From Sabellastarte sp. h YS-2021 (Eukaryota; Annelida; Polychaeta; Sabellida; Sabellidae): a stretch of DNA of 64,000 nucleotides. Positions 29,901 to 41,250 of this stretch are shown in pieces (the stretch's first letter is position 1; each line of letters opens with the position of its first letter). Where the stretch lies: assembly GCA_964017235.1 (NCBI GenBank), contig OZ024936.1:44567028-44631027 (forward strand). The letters are read 5' to 3'. A model generated the notes under the pieces. It worked only from the letters and a program-made list of their open reading frames with translations, made no database searches and had not been told where the DNA came from. The position numbers and the translations under genes were made by a program.

Positions 29901-32900
29901 TACTTTTTGTACTAACTAAAGGTACACTCATTGTACAGAATCGGCACTATCATAACTTTGGATCAAACCAACAGGCTCCTATTTCAAACGAACACTTAAA
30001 GCTAATGAATGGTAATATATACTTGGTTAAGTGAGTTTCTCAAAATAAAAAGGCTAAATATTGTACATTTCCATAATGAACTGTGCCTGAAACAGACAGA
30101 CAGTCTAGACTGATTGAAATCTTAACTCAAGTTTCTGATTTCTTAAAGTCCACAGTAAATCAGGTTCAACAAAAAAGCAAGAAAACTCAAATTCTAAAAA
30201 AAAAAATCCCTTAGTTTGGTGACTTTTGTCTTTCTATGATATTCTGAATTTTCCACCAAAATTGCAATTTGGGACTGTAATTTTAGAACTTCCATACATT
30301 TTGCATCTCTGTTACTTCAATGTTTTATTCCTATATTCCAGTATTAACAATCAATTTTTATTGCTACACCAATTGCCCTGTATACAGTGGTTGGTGGCTT
30401 TAAATTGCACTCATAGCATGGTATTTTCTATTTAAGTTAAACATATCATAGTTGTTTATATCATGAAGAGAGGCTGAGCAGTTAGGTGTGGGTGGAACAC
30501 ATTTCATACATCATAAGAACTGGATGTAGTTTTGCAGGAAAAAGTGGATGACAACTAGACAGAGACCCATATTTTGTGAATACTGGTGGATTTCACTTGC
30601 ACAGTATCAATTATATAAGGGTTCAAAACTTGTAACTAGAGTTAACAACAGTTAAAACCGTCCTTAATAGTCTGCCACACAAGACAGTAGACTGTTAATG
30701 TAAAATTGCAGAAAAATGCAGAATATTGTTGTTGGCATAAGTGGGAGTTAACCATAACTAGAATAAAATGTGCATATATGAAGGTCAATGTTCTTCAGAA
30801 TCAATTCTACACTTGGTAATTTTGTTTTTTATTATTTACATTTAAGTCTTTGGTGTATACATCATACAGTAAACTGTTGTAATCATAATGTACCTGTGCA
30901 TTTGTATGTTCGTTGCTATCAGAGGTTTCATGTGTAATAAAAAATGTATATATTACAGTATAAATCCAATTCAGGTGAATAAGGAAATGGTTTGAAAGTC
31001 TTGACATGAAAAAATGAAGAAATTCTACAGATGTAATTGGAATTTAACTTGAATTATACTTAGCCAAAAAAGAAACACATGATATATGATAATTTATTCT
31101 TTATAAAACTTGTGTCTTGTATAAAACTTTGGCTGAGTGTAAATCCTGTAAAAACTGAAGGCTCTGATTATACAGAATCAAACTCTCTGCAACTAGAGGA
31201 CAGATGAAACCTCTGCAACAGTCTACTAGACTATACAACGTTTTATACACTATAGGAAGTTTAAACAGCATTCCAGGAAGTAATTGAAGTGAAATACACT
31301 GCAGTGGCTGCTCTGCACCTTTTAGTTGATGAAATTTTTCGGCTGATACTAGCACTGAGTTACAGAATGAGAGGCCGACTTCTACCAAAAGCTCCTAGTT
31401 AATTAAAGTCTAGTCCTGTAGCCTGGAAATGGACCCAGACTCTGTCTCACTCATTGTCCTGATACAGTCAACACTTTCCAAGAAAGAAGTGCACTTTTTT
31501 AAAATTTGAATAAGAAATGTGTAATTTGCCACTTGGTAACTGGAAACCCATTTATTTTTCTGATCAAATTTGTGAGTTGTGCAACTAATTTATGGAAATG
31601 AACCCAGAGTCCAATTTACTGTTGATACGGCAGATCCAGATTTTCACAAATTATAAGTTAAACATTTTGCCTTACACTTTTCCCACTTTCCTGATAGCAT
31701 ACATAATTCTACAAAAAGTGGATTTCTTTGTTTTAGAATCTGATGAATCATTATTATTCCCCATGATTCAAAACTCAATAAAAAATTAAATAAATCCCTA
31801 AATATTCGAACCAATTTCAAAAAAACGTCCTCACCGTTGATAGCAAACAAAAATAATGAGGTAAACAATGTGGTCATGTGACCTAATTGGTGGCAGGATG
31901 GCCTACTGTAACCCAATGGCTTGGTTAAGGTTGCTAGATAACCTTAAAATCGCATCTCTGCGTTGGCCATTGAGTTTGATGGCTCCAACAAATAGCTACT
32001 GTTAGGAAATGGTAAGGGTATTTCACTATAAAAACAAGCTTCAAACTTAAATGTTTGCAAAAGCTTATCCACCTTTGCCACCAAACCTCAAATGTCCTAT
32101 GTGGTATGATCCAACTATGTGAAAAGACTAACTCTTATTCAATCGATTTTGAATTTTTGTGACACATATTAGATAAGGGTCTTTAACAATACCTGTAATG
32201 TCATTGTTTTGCACGTAAATATCAAAATATTGAATGTATAAACCTTAAAGAAGTCATTAAAAAAAACTTTTTTGACTTTATGCAAGTGTACAATGTTGCA
32301 TTTCATTTAAAGGTCAAAGGTCAAAGTTGGGGTTTTTATATCCAACAGCCAGGGTCACATTGAGACAGGTCTTCAGAGTTCATAATGGTACTCGTATGAC
32401 TTTAATGTACATGTAAAAATATTATTCAAGTTTATATACAGTAGGCAAGCACTAAACAAGAAAAAGTATTATATTTCTGTAGCCAATCAATGAATTGTCT
32501 TCAACTCTGTCGTTCCAAAGATACAACATTTTATGTCACACACACTGTTCATATAGTACAGTTATCAAAACTAGTGATTTCCAGGATGATAATTTCATTA
32601 AAAAAAACGTCTTCTTTGAGTGTTTTCCTTTTGGCTGATTTATTAGTGTAATAGTTGGGTGGAAAATGAAAACAACATAATATCCATTGGGAAAATCTAT
32701 TTGAAAAGCTGTCTGCAATTCAGTTTGTCACAGAATGGTGAACCTCCAACAAAAAGGAATATAAATATGTAATTGACGCCTACACTTGTTTGTTTGAAAA
32801 ATATATGTGGATGTATTGTAATGAAATTTTCAAGGAAAGCCGACAATGGCACAAGGAACAGATGATTAAATTCTGATGGTGATCCACATCACCATCTGAA

Positions 32901-34454
32901 TCAAGGAATTTTTGAAAGGATGTTTTATTATTTCACTTGTAAGCCTCATTTGAGTTATTGGGCCTTAGAGGGGGTTAATATTTCCTCCGATTGCTTTTCT
33001 AGTTTCAATTTATTTCTACATATTAATGTCTCTGATACTTTAACACCCTAACTTCAAACAACAGCAAATGAGATTGTAAGTTTGTGACATTAATCCTACA
33101 TAAAAGGCTTGTATTTCCAGGAGAGGCCAATTTGAAGACAGCGGCATATTTTTAAAAGTACAAGTATTTTACTTTAAAGCAAATATAGTTGCCCATTGTT
33201 GCAAGTTCAGTTTAAATATTCCAAAGACTGAAAGTGGCAGGAACTATAAAATTTTAAGTTTTATGAATAAAATAAGTTTTATGTACAATTTTTGCACATT
33301 AATGGAGTCCCAAGGATGCCATATATTTTGACCTTACTGCAAACACTGATCTCCAATACTCAATGTATATGGTATACTCTATCCTTCAACTGGAGTTGTC
33401 TTTAATTAAAATACAGTGTTGTTTTTCCATGGTAGTTGCTAGATCAATCTTGAGCATTAAATATATGGCCTGTTATCCAAGGATCAATATAAACCAACCC
33501 TGGCCTTGAGTGACCTCATTAATCTGCTGCCAACTCAGTAATCTGTCCACTCTGGCCACTACCATGTTGTTATCAAGCAAACTGATGACAAAAAAAATGT
33601 GGTTTTCAGTTTTGTCTTCACTCCAGCTTTTTCAAATTCCTCAGTAAAAAGTCTTTCTAGTGATATTATTGATATGCTTCAGCTCACAGGCAAAAATAAA
33701 TGTACTAATTCTGCCTTACTTTTTCTATTCCAAAATGCTCATTATCTGAACAAAATCTAATGCTCACATAATAATCACATTTTGTAAATTTATGCTAAAA
33801 TTGCTTTCTGGGTTTGTGCATGTAGCATCTCTGTGTGTTATTTAGTCGATTCATTAGATTTAACACCACGTGAAATCTAGAATTTGATGCCCCTTTCAAT
33901 ATAAATTAGAAATGGGTTGGTCCCAAAAATGTGTACATCAGGAGGTCGACAATGCAAAACCATACCAATTCTGGGATCCCGCATTTTAGTACACCCCAAC
34001 CAAACATGGACGTTCCTGTTAACGACATCGCAATAAAAGTCCAAACATACACAAAATATGAGATAAATTTAGTGCAGAATTTCTTCAAATTTGTGGTTTG
34101 TTTCTAATATTATAAGTTTTCTTTCAATTAATTGTGTTGACAAGCGAGATTAAGGTTATAAAGTATCGTAACCAAAACATGGCAGTTCTGCTTAACGTAA
34201 TCGCTAGTACTATAGCAGTCTGCAAAATGAACAAAATATGGGATAGAAGCTTATAATTTCTTCAGAATTGGGGGTTCGTTCCCAATATTTTAAGCGTTCC
34301 TTCCATTATACGTGTGGACAAGCGAAATGGTGGTTGTAAAATTTCATCTCGGTATTTCATTAAAATGCTCTGGATACCAAGATACCGAGCCTACCGAACC
34401 ATCCCTAATATAAATATAATGTCGTACCAAGACGGGTCCTCAGTGAATTTCACA
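29901..34454. other. Non-coding AT-rich stretch
   Basis: No exon, RNA or clear repeat is supported. A 95-codon minus-strand frame at 31101-31388 has no recognisable domain and no splice-site support. Confidence 0.55.
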
Positions 34455-34458
34455 TGTA

Positions 34459-34555
34459 GCCTGACTTGGATTTGAACCAAGAACCACCACAGTGAGAGTC
34501 AAGTGATTAACTGCTGATTTTGTGAACCACTCTGCCACTTGAGCATCTCACGCAA
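34459..34555 (-). mobile_element. tRNA-derived SINE head
   Basis: On the minus strand there is an A-box-like 'tggcagagtggttc' (34524-34537) and a B-box-like 'ggttcaaatcc' (34468-34478) inside a 5-bp T-arm stem (CTTGG/CCAAG) with a 7-nt loop. Spacing fits a tRNA with a long variable arm. Acceptor arms do not pair, so it is a SINE promoter head or tRNA pseudogene rather than a functional tRNA. Confidence 0.55.
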
Positions 34556-34560
34556 CCCTG

Positions 34561-35743
34561 AAAACAGCCTAGTCACCAATGGGGCAGGGGTGTGTATGTG
34601 TGTGTATTTGATTGGTGGGTGATGAGGGGGGGTTGGAGTTTGATAGATCAGCAAACACCTCTTTTATATACCATCAAAAGCCCTGCTGCAAATGAGAGTT
34701 CCTAATGCTTCAAAAGGTCGCCAAAACAGCTCCAGTCCCACTACTTGAGTCTTTTTTTTCTTTGAGAGGTGTTTCAGTCACAGCGCTATAGCCTCGCCAC
34801 ATCATAACATACTTATACAAGATAGTTTGAAGAGCTGAAAAGAAGCAAATTACCAGAAAATCTAATTTGGCGCAGTGAGATCGTGTATAGAATTCTAGTG
34901 AGATATTTACAAAGGCTGAATTGCTGGGAGCTGTTAACCTACACATCCTCCTATTGGTCTGGTCAGAATTCTCTACAATAAAATGAAGGTTTACCACTCC
35001 TCAGAATCAACTATTTTTCCTGTGATAAAACAATATTTTGTCAACCAAATGCTTTATGTGCATGAATTTGCAGTTTAGCTTTTGTGACATTATAAAGCTG
35101 TCTTTGGTAATTATATTAACAGTCTAACAGATCATACTTTCTTGACAAAAATTTATGAATATTCAGTTCAATAGTAGAAAGCTCTCCTAGAGTGCAGACC
35201 TCTGCCAAGACAGCCGTCCATCCCCCTTTTCGTAATTTCACCCAAATACTGCTTTTTTACTTTTCACCCTCATAATCGAATGGCATGACCTGATGAAAAT
35301 CACTGAAACTGAGATTCTTCAGAAAACTCTTTGGGAAATTTAGGATCTGTTTGATATTCGGGGTATATTATCTTGATCTTGATTAGTTTTAGGGTAATTG
35401 TGAACACAGACAGGCAAAATAAAAGCACCTAAAGGCTAAAAGTATAACCTCCCAGTCAGAGGTAATAACATGTCACTTGTCATTCTCTAACAGTTTTATT
35501 AAGGCGTATGAGTTCAGCATATTTACTCTACTGGTATGTGAGAGCCAGAAGTTATATCATTAAGGGTCTAGTAGATTTGCAACAATCTGCACCACTATAT
35601 TGTAAGGATTAAGCAGTTATCTTGAATTTCAAAAGGTGTGAGAATTTATTAAATGTTTATTCTTAATGATTTGAAATCAATTAGTTGAGCAGTAATAAAT
35701 TATATATTTCTTAAATCAGAAAGAAGTGTGTACTAATGCTGTA
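34561..35743. other. Non-coding AT-rich stretch
   Basis: Nothing supported. A 95-codon minus frame at 34710-34997 carries no recognisable motif. Confidence 0.5.
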
Positions 35744-35745
35744 TA

Positions 35746-35970
35746 GAGTAAGAAATCTAAAATTCGCCAGGAATCTAAAATTCGCCACCTCTAAAACCTT
35801 AGTTAATTTTATGAAGAAAATGATGTTTTTGTTTAAAAATTGGTATTTTTCAGTTCAAAAAGCCTTAATTTACTATAAATTCAACAAATCTCACCACAAT
35901 TCATTTATTTTATTAATATTTTCACACGTGGCGAATTTCAGATATGTGGCGAATTTTAGATTTCTTACTC
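35746..35970 (+). mobile_element. 225-bp TA-flanked MITE, copy 1
   Basis: Inverted termini 'gagtaagaaatctaaaatt' / 'aattttagatttcttactc' with TA on both sides (35744-35745, 35971-35972). A second pair of 'ggcgaatt' motifs lies just inside. Three other near-full copies lie in the window. Non-coding. TA target duplication suggests a Tc1/mariner-type transposase in trans. Confidence 0.88.
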
Positions 35971-36104
35971 TAATCTGTATAATTAGTTTATGTAACTGTG
36001 AACTCGTACACAAACTTTAAATGGCAGGTTTTCACAGTGTATGACCTTTTTCAACTATCTTTTTTACTGTAATGTTAATGATAGAACAAAATGTGTACAA
36101 ATTA

Positions 36105-36329
36105 GAGTAAGAAATCTAAAATTCGCCACATATCTGAAATTCGCCACATGTGAAAATACTAATAAAATAAATGAATTGTGGTGAGATTTGTTGACTGTAT
36201 AGTAAATTAAGGCTTTTTGAACTGAAAAATACCAATTTTTGGACAAAAACATCATTTTCTTCACAAAATTAACTAAGGTTTTAGAGGTGGCGAATTTTAG
36301 ATTCCTGGCGAATTTTAGATTTCTTACTC
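36105..36329 (-). mobile_element. 225-bp TA-flanked MITE, copy 2
   Basis: Same element in the opposite orientation, only 134 bp from copy 1, flanked by TA. The two copies form a large inverted pair. Confidence 0.88.
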
Positions 36330-36331
36330 TA

Positions 36332-37339
36332 TATATTCACTGATACAACCAGCTTATGGATTCATTTCCACAGGACATAACTTGTATTTAACTTGTTTTA
36401 AACCAAAGTTTTCTAATATCTACTATTTTATAAACATTCTATTATCTGCCAATGGTCTTACTCTCTCTGTATAGTCTGATAATAGGGATTATACTATAAC
36501 TTAAAAAAATTAAAATATTTGTGCCATTCCTGAGTTTACAGGTTCAATCAGGACTAACCATTATTACTTGCTTATATTTTTCAAAGAAAATCAATGATTT
36601 TTTTATGAATCCTGACAAGAATATTTCCCACCAAGTCATAACTGTATTATTTTTTTTATCTTACTCTCTCATTACTTTTACTACATGCGAGATGTGGTAT
36701 TCATTTTACCATCTCAAGAGTTGTTTCTTTTTAATCTTGATTTCTAGGGAGGATTAAATCTTGTGACAAGCGAATGATTTATAGCAGGGGGGAGGGAGGG
36801 GGTGAGTCTTTTGTTATTGAACCAGAATATCAATGCTGGTCCCCATACTGGTTTCGCATTGTTGATGGCACTCCAGGGAAAATAACGCCACGATGAAAGG
36901 TTATTTTCACTAGCAAAATGACTAGCTCATGTCCCTACACCACATTTCAACTAGTAACGTTGAAAAATAAAAATAAACCTTTCACTCTCCCTCTGCTGTA
37001 AGAGACAGTCTTAAATTATTTAGAAACCGATTATGCAATTATTACACTTTAAGAACTTACAGTTTTCATGGAAATGTACAAATACACTTAATGCAAATTT
37101 GATGTTATACAATTGTTTAAACTCAGAAATAACCATGTTTAAACCCTTGGTTCACTTAAAGCACCAGTTATAACAAATGAGTTCATACATTACAGTTGTA
37201 CTTTCAACAGCATTTTTTCATGGTCGGCAATCTTAGATTGCCTGTCCTTAAAAAGTAGGATTTTGGGACAAACTTTGAGGATTTTATATTTCCCTTTCAA
37301 CACCTAAGTAATCATACCAGGACATAGTATAGAGACAGG
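36332..37339. other. Non-coding AT-rich stretch
   Basis: No gene or clear repeat is supported between the second MITE and a SINE-like fragment. Confidence 0.5.
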
Positions 37340-37425
37340 CCCCCTATCTTCTCGTCATGTTCTCCATGAGATGGATTCAAACCCACAACTGCAGAGGTGG
37401 GAGCTAAGTAATTAAATGGCAAACT
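37340..37425 (-). mobile_element. Possible tRNA-derived SINE fragment
   Basis: Minus strand 'gggtttgaatcc' (37373-37384) is B-box-like. The A box is weak. A diverged SINE is the simplest reading. Confidence 0.3.
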
Positions 37426-37751
37426 AACTAGAAATAGGACGCATCTGTGGCCAGATGCTGGATGTATCCACCGACAAAGGCCAACTAACATAGTTTAGAA
37501 GATAAAAAGCATTTTTCGTTAATAAGCAAGCTGAAAGCACTTTTAAGTTTGGCTACCTTTATTTGACCCTGTAGCAGGGGCCCAAGGTGAAGTCTGACCA
37601 CTTCAAAAGATTCGCAGTCCATGATTTCCTATAAGTCGTTTTCACATTGCAAACCTCTAGGACCAATAATAAGCAGGAGGGGCCCAAGGTGAAATCTGAC
37701 CACATGAAAAGATTTGCAGCCCATGACTTCCTCTAAGTTGTTTTCATATTA

Positions 37752-38757
37752 ATGAGTTATTTGTGAAATACTGGCTATCTGCAATACTTGTAGAGATAAT
37801 TCGCATTTACTCATTTTGAGTAGGTGAATAATTAGCTACAGGTCTGAAACTTCACCAAGTGAAAGCACTCTCAAAAGTAGGCGAATGAGTTATTTGAGAA
37901 AAATTGGCTATCTACAATACTTTTAGAGATAATTAGAATTTACTCATTTTCAGTAGGCGAGTAATTACCTACGGGTCTGGAACTTCACCATGTGAAAGCT
38001 CTCCCAAAAGTAGATGAATGAGTTATTTGATAAAAAATTGGATATCTGCAATACTTTTATAGATAATTAGCATTTACTCATTTTGGGTAGGTGAATAATT
38101 AGCTACAGGTCTGAAACTTCACCAAGTGAAAGGTCTCCCAAAAGTAGGTGAAGGAGTTATTTGACAAAAATTGGCTATCTGGAATACTTTTAGAGATAAT
38201 TTGCATTAACTCATTTTCAGTAGGTGAGTAATTACCTACGGGTCTGAAACTTCACCAAGTGAAAGCTCTCCCAAAAGTAGGTGAAGGAGTTATTCGACAA
38301 AAATTGGCTATCTGCAATACTTTTAGAGATAATTTCCATTTACTCATTTTGAGTAGGTGAGTAATTACCTACAGGTCTGAAACTTCACCAAGTGAAAGCT
38401 CTCCCAAAAGTAGGTGAAGGAGTTATTTGACAAAAATTGGCTATCTGCAATACTTTTAGAGATAATTTGCATTTACTCATTTTGAGTAGGTGAGTAATTA
38501 CCTACGGGTCTGAAACTTCACCAAGTGAAAGCTCTCCCAAAAGTAGGTGAAGGAGTTATTTGACAAAAATTGGCTATCTGCAATACTTTTAGAGATAATT
38601 CGCATTTACTCATTTTGAGTAGGTGAGTAATTACCTACAGGTCTGGAACTTCAGCATGTGAAAGCTCTCCCAAAAGTAGGTGAATGAGTTATTTAAGAAA
38701 AATTTGCTATCTGCAATACTTTTAGAGAAAATGCAGAATTACTCATTTTTAGTAGGT
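37752..38757 (+). repeat. 133-bp tandem array (8 units)
   Basis: The anchor 'tcatttt' recurs at 37811, 37944, 38078, 38211, 38344, 38477, 38610 and 38743, period 133 (once 134). Each unit has 'gagttatttga', 'ttggctatctgcaatac', 'ctgaaacttcacc' and 'gctctcccaaaagtaggtga'. The same family recurs at 63148-63555. Confidence 0.92.
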
Positions 38758-38910
38758 AAGTAATTTAGCCACAGGCCTAATTTAGACATAAAGCCTACCA
38801 ATAGAGTACTGTGGTGCACCCTGTAATATACTTTGCAAACTTGAGAAGGCTAATTTTTTTTTGTTAGAGCGGTAATGGTGAAATCTCTCTACACACTACG
38901 GCTATCCAGT

Positions 38911-40015
38911 GGATACAATGATTTACTCAACAGTGAGAACCTGAAAGTAGATATTGGTAAGCTATGCCATGACATAGAGGTCTGCAATTTCACTCTGTTA
39001 TAGCTGACCAAAAATTATGTGAATAACATATTTAAACAAAATACTGTAAATGTAATAGTTTTCACGTTATAACTGATTTACTCAACAGTGATAACGTCAA
39101 AGTAGCTATTACTCAGCTATGCAATGAGCTACATGTCTGAATTTTTTCTATGTTATAGCTGACCCAAAATTAGGTGAACAACATATTTAAGCAAAATACT
39201 GTAAATGCAATAGTTTTCAAGTTACAACTGATTTACTCAATAGTGACAACCTGAAAATAGCTATTGCTCAGCTATGCCATGAGCTATAAGTCTGTAATTT
39301 CACGACGTTATAGCTGACCCAAAAGTAGGCGAACAACATATTTTAACAAAATACTCCAAATGCACTATTTTTCAAGTTACAAGTCATTTACTCAACAGTC
39401 AGTACCTGAAAATAGCTATTGCTCAGTTGTGCCATGAGCTACAGGTCTGTAATTTCACTATGTTATAGCTGACCCAAAAGTAGCTGAATAACATATTTAC
39501 ACAAATTTCTGTAAATGCAATACTTTTCCAATTACAACTGATTTACTCAACAGTGTGAACTTCAAAGTAGCTATTACTCAGCTATGCAATGAGCCACAGG
39601 TCTGGAACTTCACTATGTTATAGCTGACTCCGAAATAGGTCAATAACATATTGAAACAAAATACTCTAAATGTAATACTTTTGAAGTTATAAGTAATTTA
39701 CTCAACAGTGATAACCTAAAAGTAGCTATTACTCAGCTATGCCATGAGCTACAGGTCTGAAATTTTACTATGTTATAGCTGACATAAAAGTAGCTGAATA
39801 ACATATTTATACAAAATTCTGTAAATGCAATAGTTTTCAAGTTACAATTGATTTTACTCATGATGGAAGTTACTGAAAAGCCCAAAAGTAGCTATTACTC
39901 ACTTAGCTATTGAGACAGACACCCAAGTTACTCACCATGTTGTAGCTATGAAAAAAGTATCTGAATAACATATTTTAACAAAATGCTCTAAATGCAACAC
40001 TTTTCAAGTTATAAG
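38911..40015 (+). repeat. 155-bp tandem core of composite B (8 units)
   Basis: Anchors at 38920, 39075, 39230, 39385, 39540, 39695 and 39850, plus the terminal unit. The period is 155 throughout. The first unit ('ggatacaatgatttactcaa') and the last ('ctcatgatggaagttactga', then 'gtgcatgatttcatga') match the first and last units of A1. Confidence 0.92.
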
Positions 40016-40459
40016 TGATTTAGTGCATGATTTCATGACTTTTAATGCATTTTAGACATTTTTGTCTACCACAGGCCTAATTTAGACATAAAGCCTACCA
40101 AAAAGATAGGGTGGCGAGTCCTCTAGCATACCAAGCCACCTGCCAAATATGAAAGAAATCTGGAAAGAAATGTGGACTGTAGGTCGCTAACAAGCAATAT
40201 TCCACATTTTAGACATTTTTGTCTACCACAGGCCTAATTTAGACATAAAGCCTACCAAAAAGATAGGGTGGCGAGTCCTCTACCATATCAAGTCACCTGC
40301 CAAATATGAAAGAAATCCGGAAAGAAATGTGGACTGTAGGTCGCTAACAAGAAATCTCTGCGGACGCGGACGAGGGCGCGGACGCGGACGCGGACGACGA
40401 CGATGATGAATCCATAGTATCCCCGCTTCGCGTCGGGGATACAATTAGTTGCTATCCAC

Positions 40460-41250
40460 TCTTACTGAGCGTTCAGACTAGTGATTCAACCCGGATTGAC
40501 ACAGATTGAACCAGATTGGAGACTCTCAGAACACTCACAATCCGGGTTGACATTAGGGTAAATCTCAACCCCACTCAAGAGGTGGATTGAAGCAGATTGA
40601 AGCAGATTGGTTCAACCCCCTTTGTAGTGTGAACCCTCTCAATCCGGGTTGCAAGGGTTGAGTGTGTTGGTACTGTAACCAATTGACTTACTGCCTTGAA
40701 ACAATTGCCTAATTTAATATGTATACCTTAATGTTAAGCAGGAGCCCTAATTAACACAGAGGCTACCATAATGGATCGTTGTGTGATTTCTGTTTAATTG
40801 CAATTTGACTTAAAATGTTTAAATATTTGTAGTAGCAGTAGTAGTATAGGATAATTTAATAAGCAGAAGAATGTCAAACAATTGCAATGGGGCTGTTGCT
40901 GGAAAAGTGACCCAATCTTTATAATATAACATTCAGTTTAAAAAATTATTAAAACTTAATCAAGTTTTTAACTTTGATAATTGCTCAACAATTTTTATTA
41001 ATTGTATGATAAATAATATGAAAATACAGTTTTAAACCTTGGAAAAAATGAAAGAATTCATTAAAGAATATTTACATGCATCATATTAAGTTAATTTTAG
41101 AGGCTTTACTGTACTCAGTTTTTGACACTTTTCAATCCAGATTAAACTCTGTAGTATGGACACTCAACTCGGATGGAGATGAATCTGCTTCAATCTGCTT
41201 CAACCCTCAATCCTTGTCAACACGGATTGTCGTGTGAACAGGGTGCCACT
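40460..41250. mobile_element. 0.8-kb inverted-repeat DNA element
   Basis: The left end (gagcgttcagacta, then repeated 'cagattgaaccagattgg' and 'attgaagcagattgaagc') is mirrored at the right end ('gaatctgcttcaatctgc', 'ttgtcaacacggattgtc', 'gtgtgaacagggtgcc'). The interior is AT-rich and non-coding. Ends of the 'gttcacac' type occur in several DNA transposon superfamilies, and I cannot choose between them. It starts about 18 bp after the terminal hairpin of composite B. Confidence 0.55.

Larger units (their letters stand above)
37535..40442 (+). mobile_element. Composite repeat element B (mixed cores, different right end)
   Basis: In order: two units related to the about 145-bp repeat of A1 (37535-37740), a 133-bp array (37752-38757), a short linker with 'gccacaggcctaatttagac' (38766-38785), a 155-bp core (38911-40015) like that of A1, a right flank with a partial about 157-bp duplication (40050-40350), a gcggac-type GC-rich run (about 40360-40400), and a perfect terminal hairpin (GTATCCCCG 40417-40425 / CGGGGATAC 40434-40442). 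The core matches A1/A2 but the right flank and hairpin do not. The left boundary is uncertain. Confidence 0.65.

Noticed and set aside
31101-31388. 95-codon minus-strand frame as a gene
   Set aside because: No recognisable domain, no splice borders, no start context. Could not be supported.
34459-34555. Functional tRNA gene
   Set aside because: A and B boxes and a T arm are present, but the acceptor arms do not pair and the anticodon arm is not clear. A SINE head or pseudogene is more likely.
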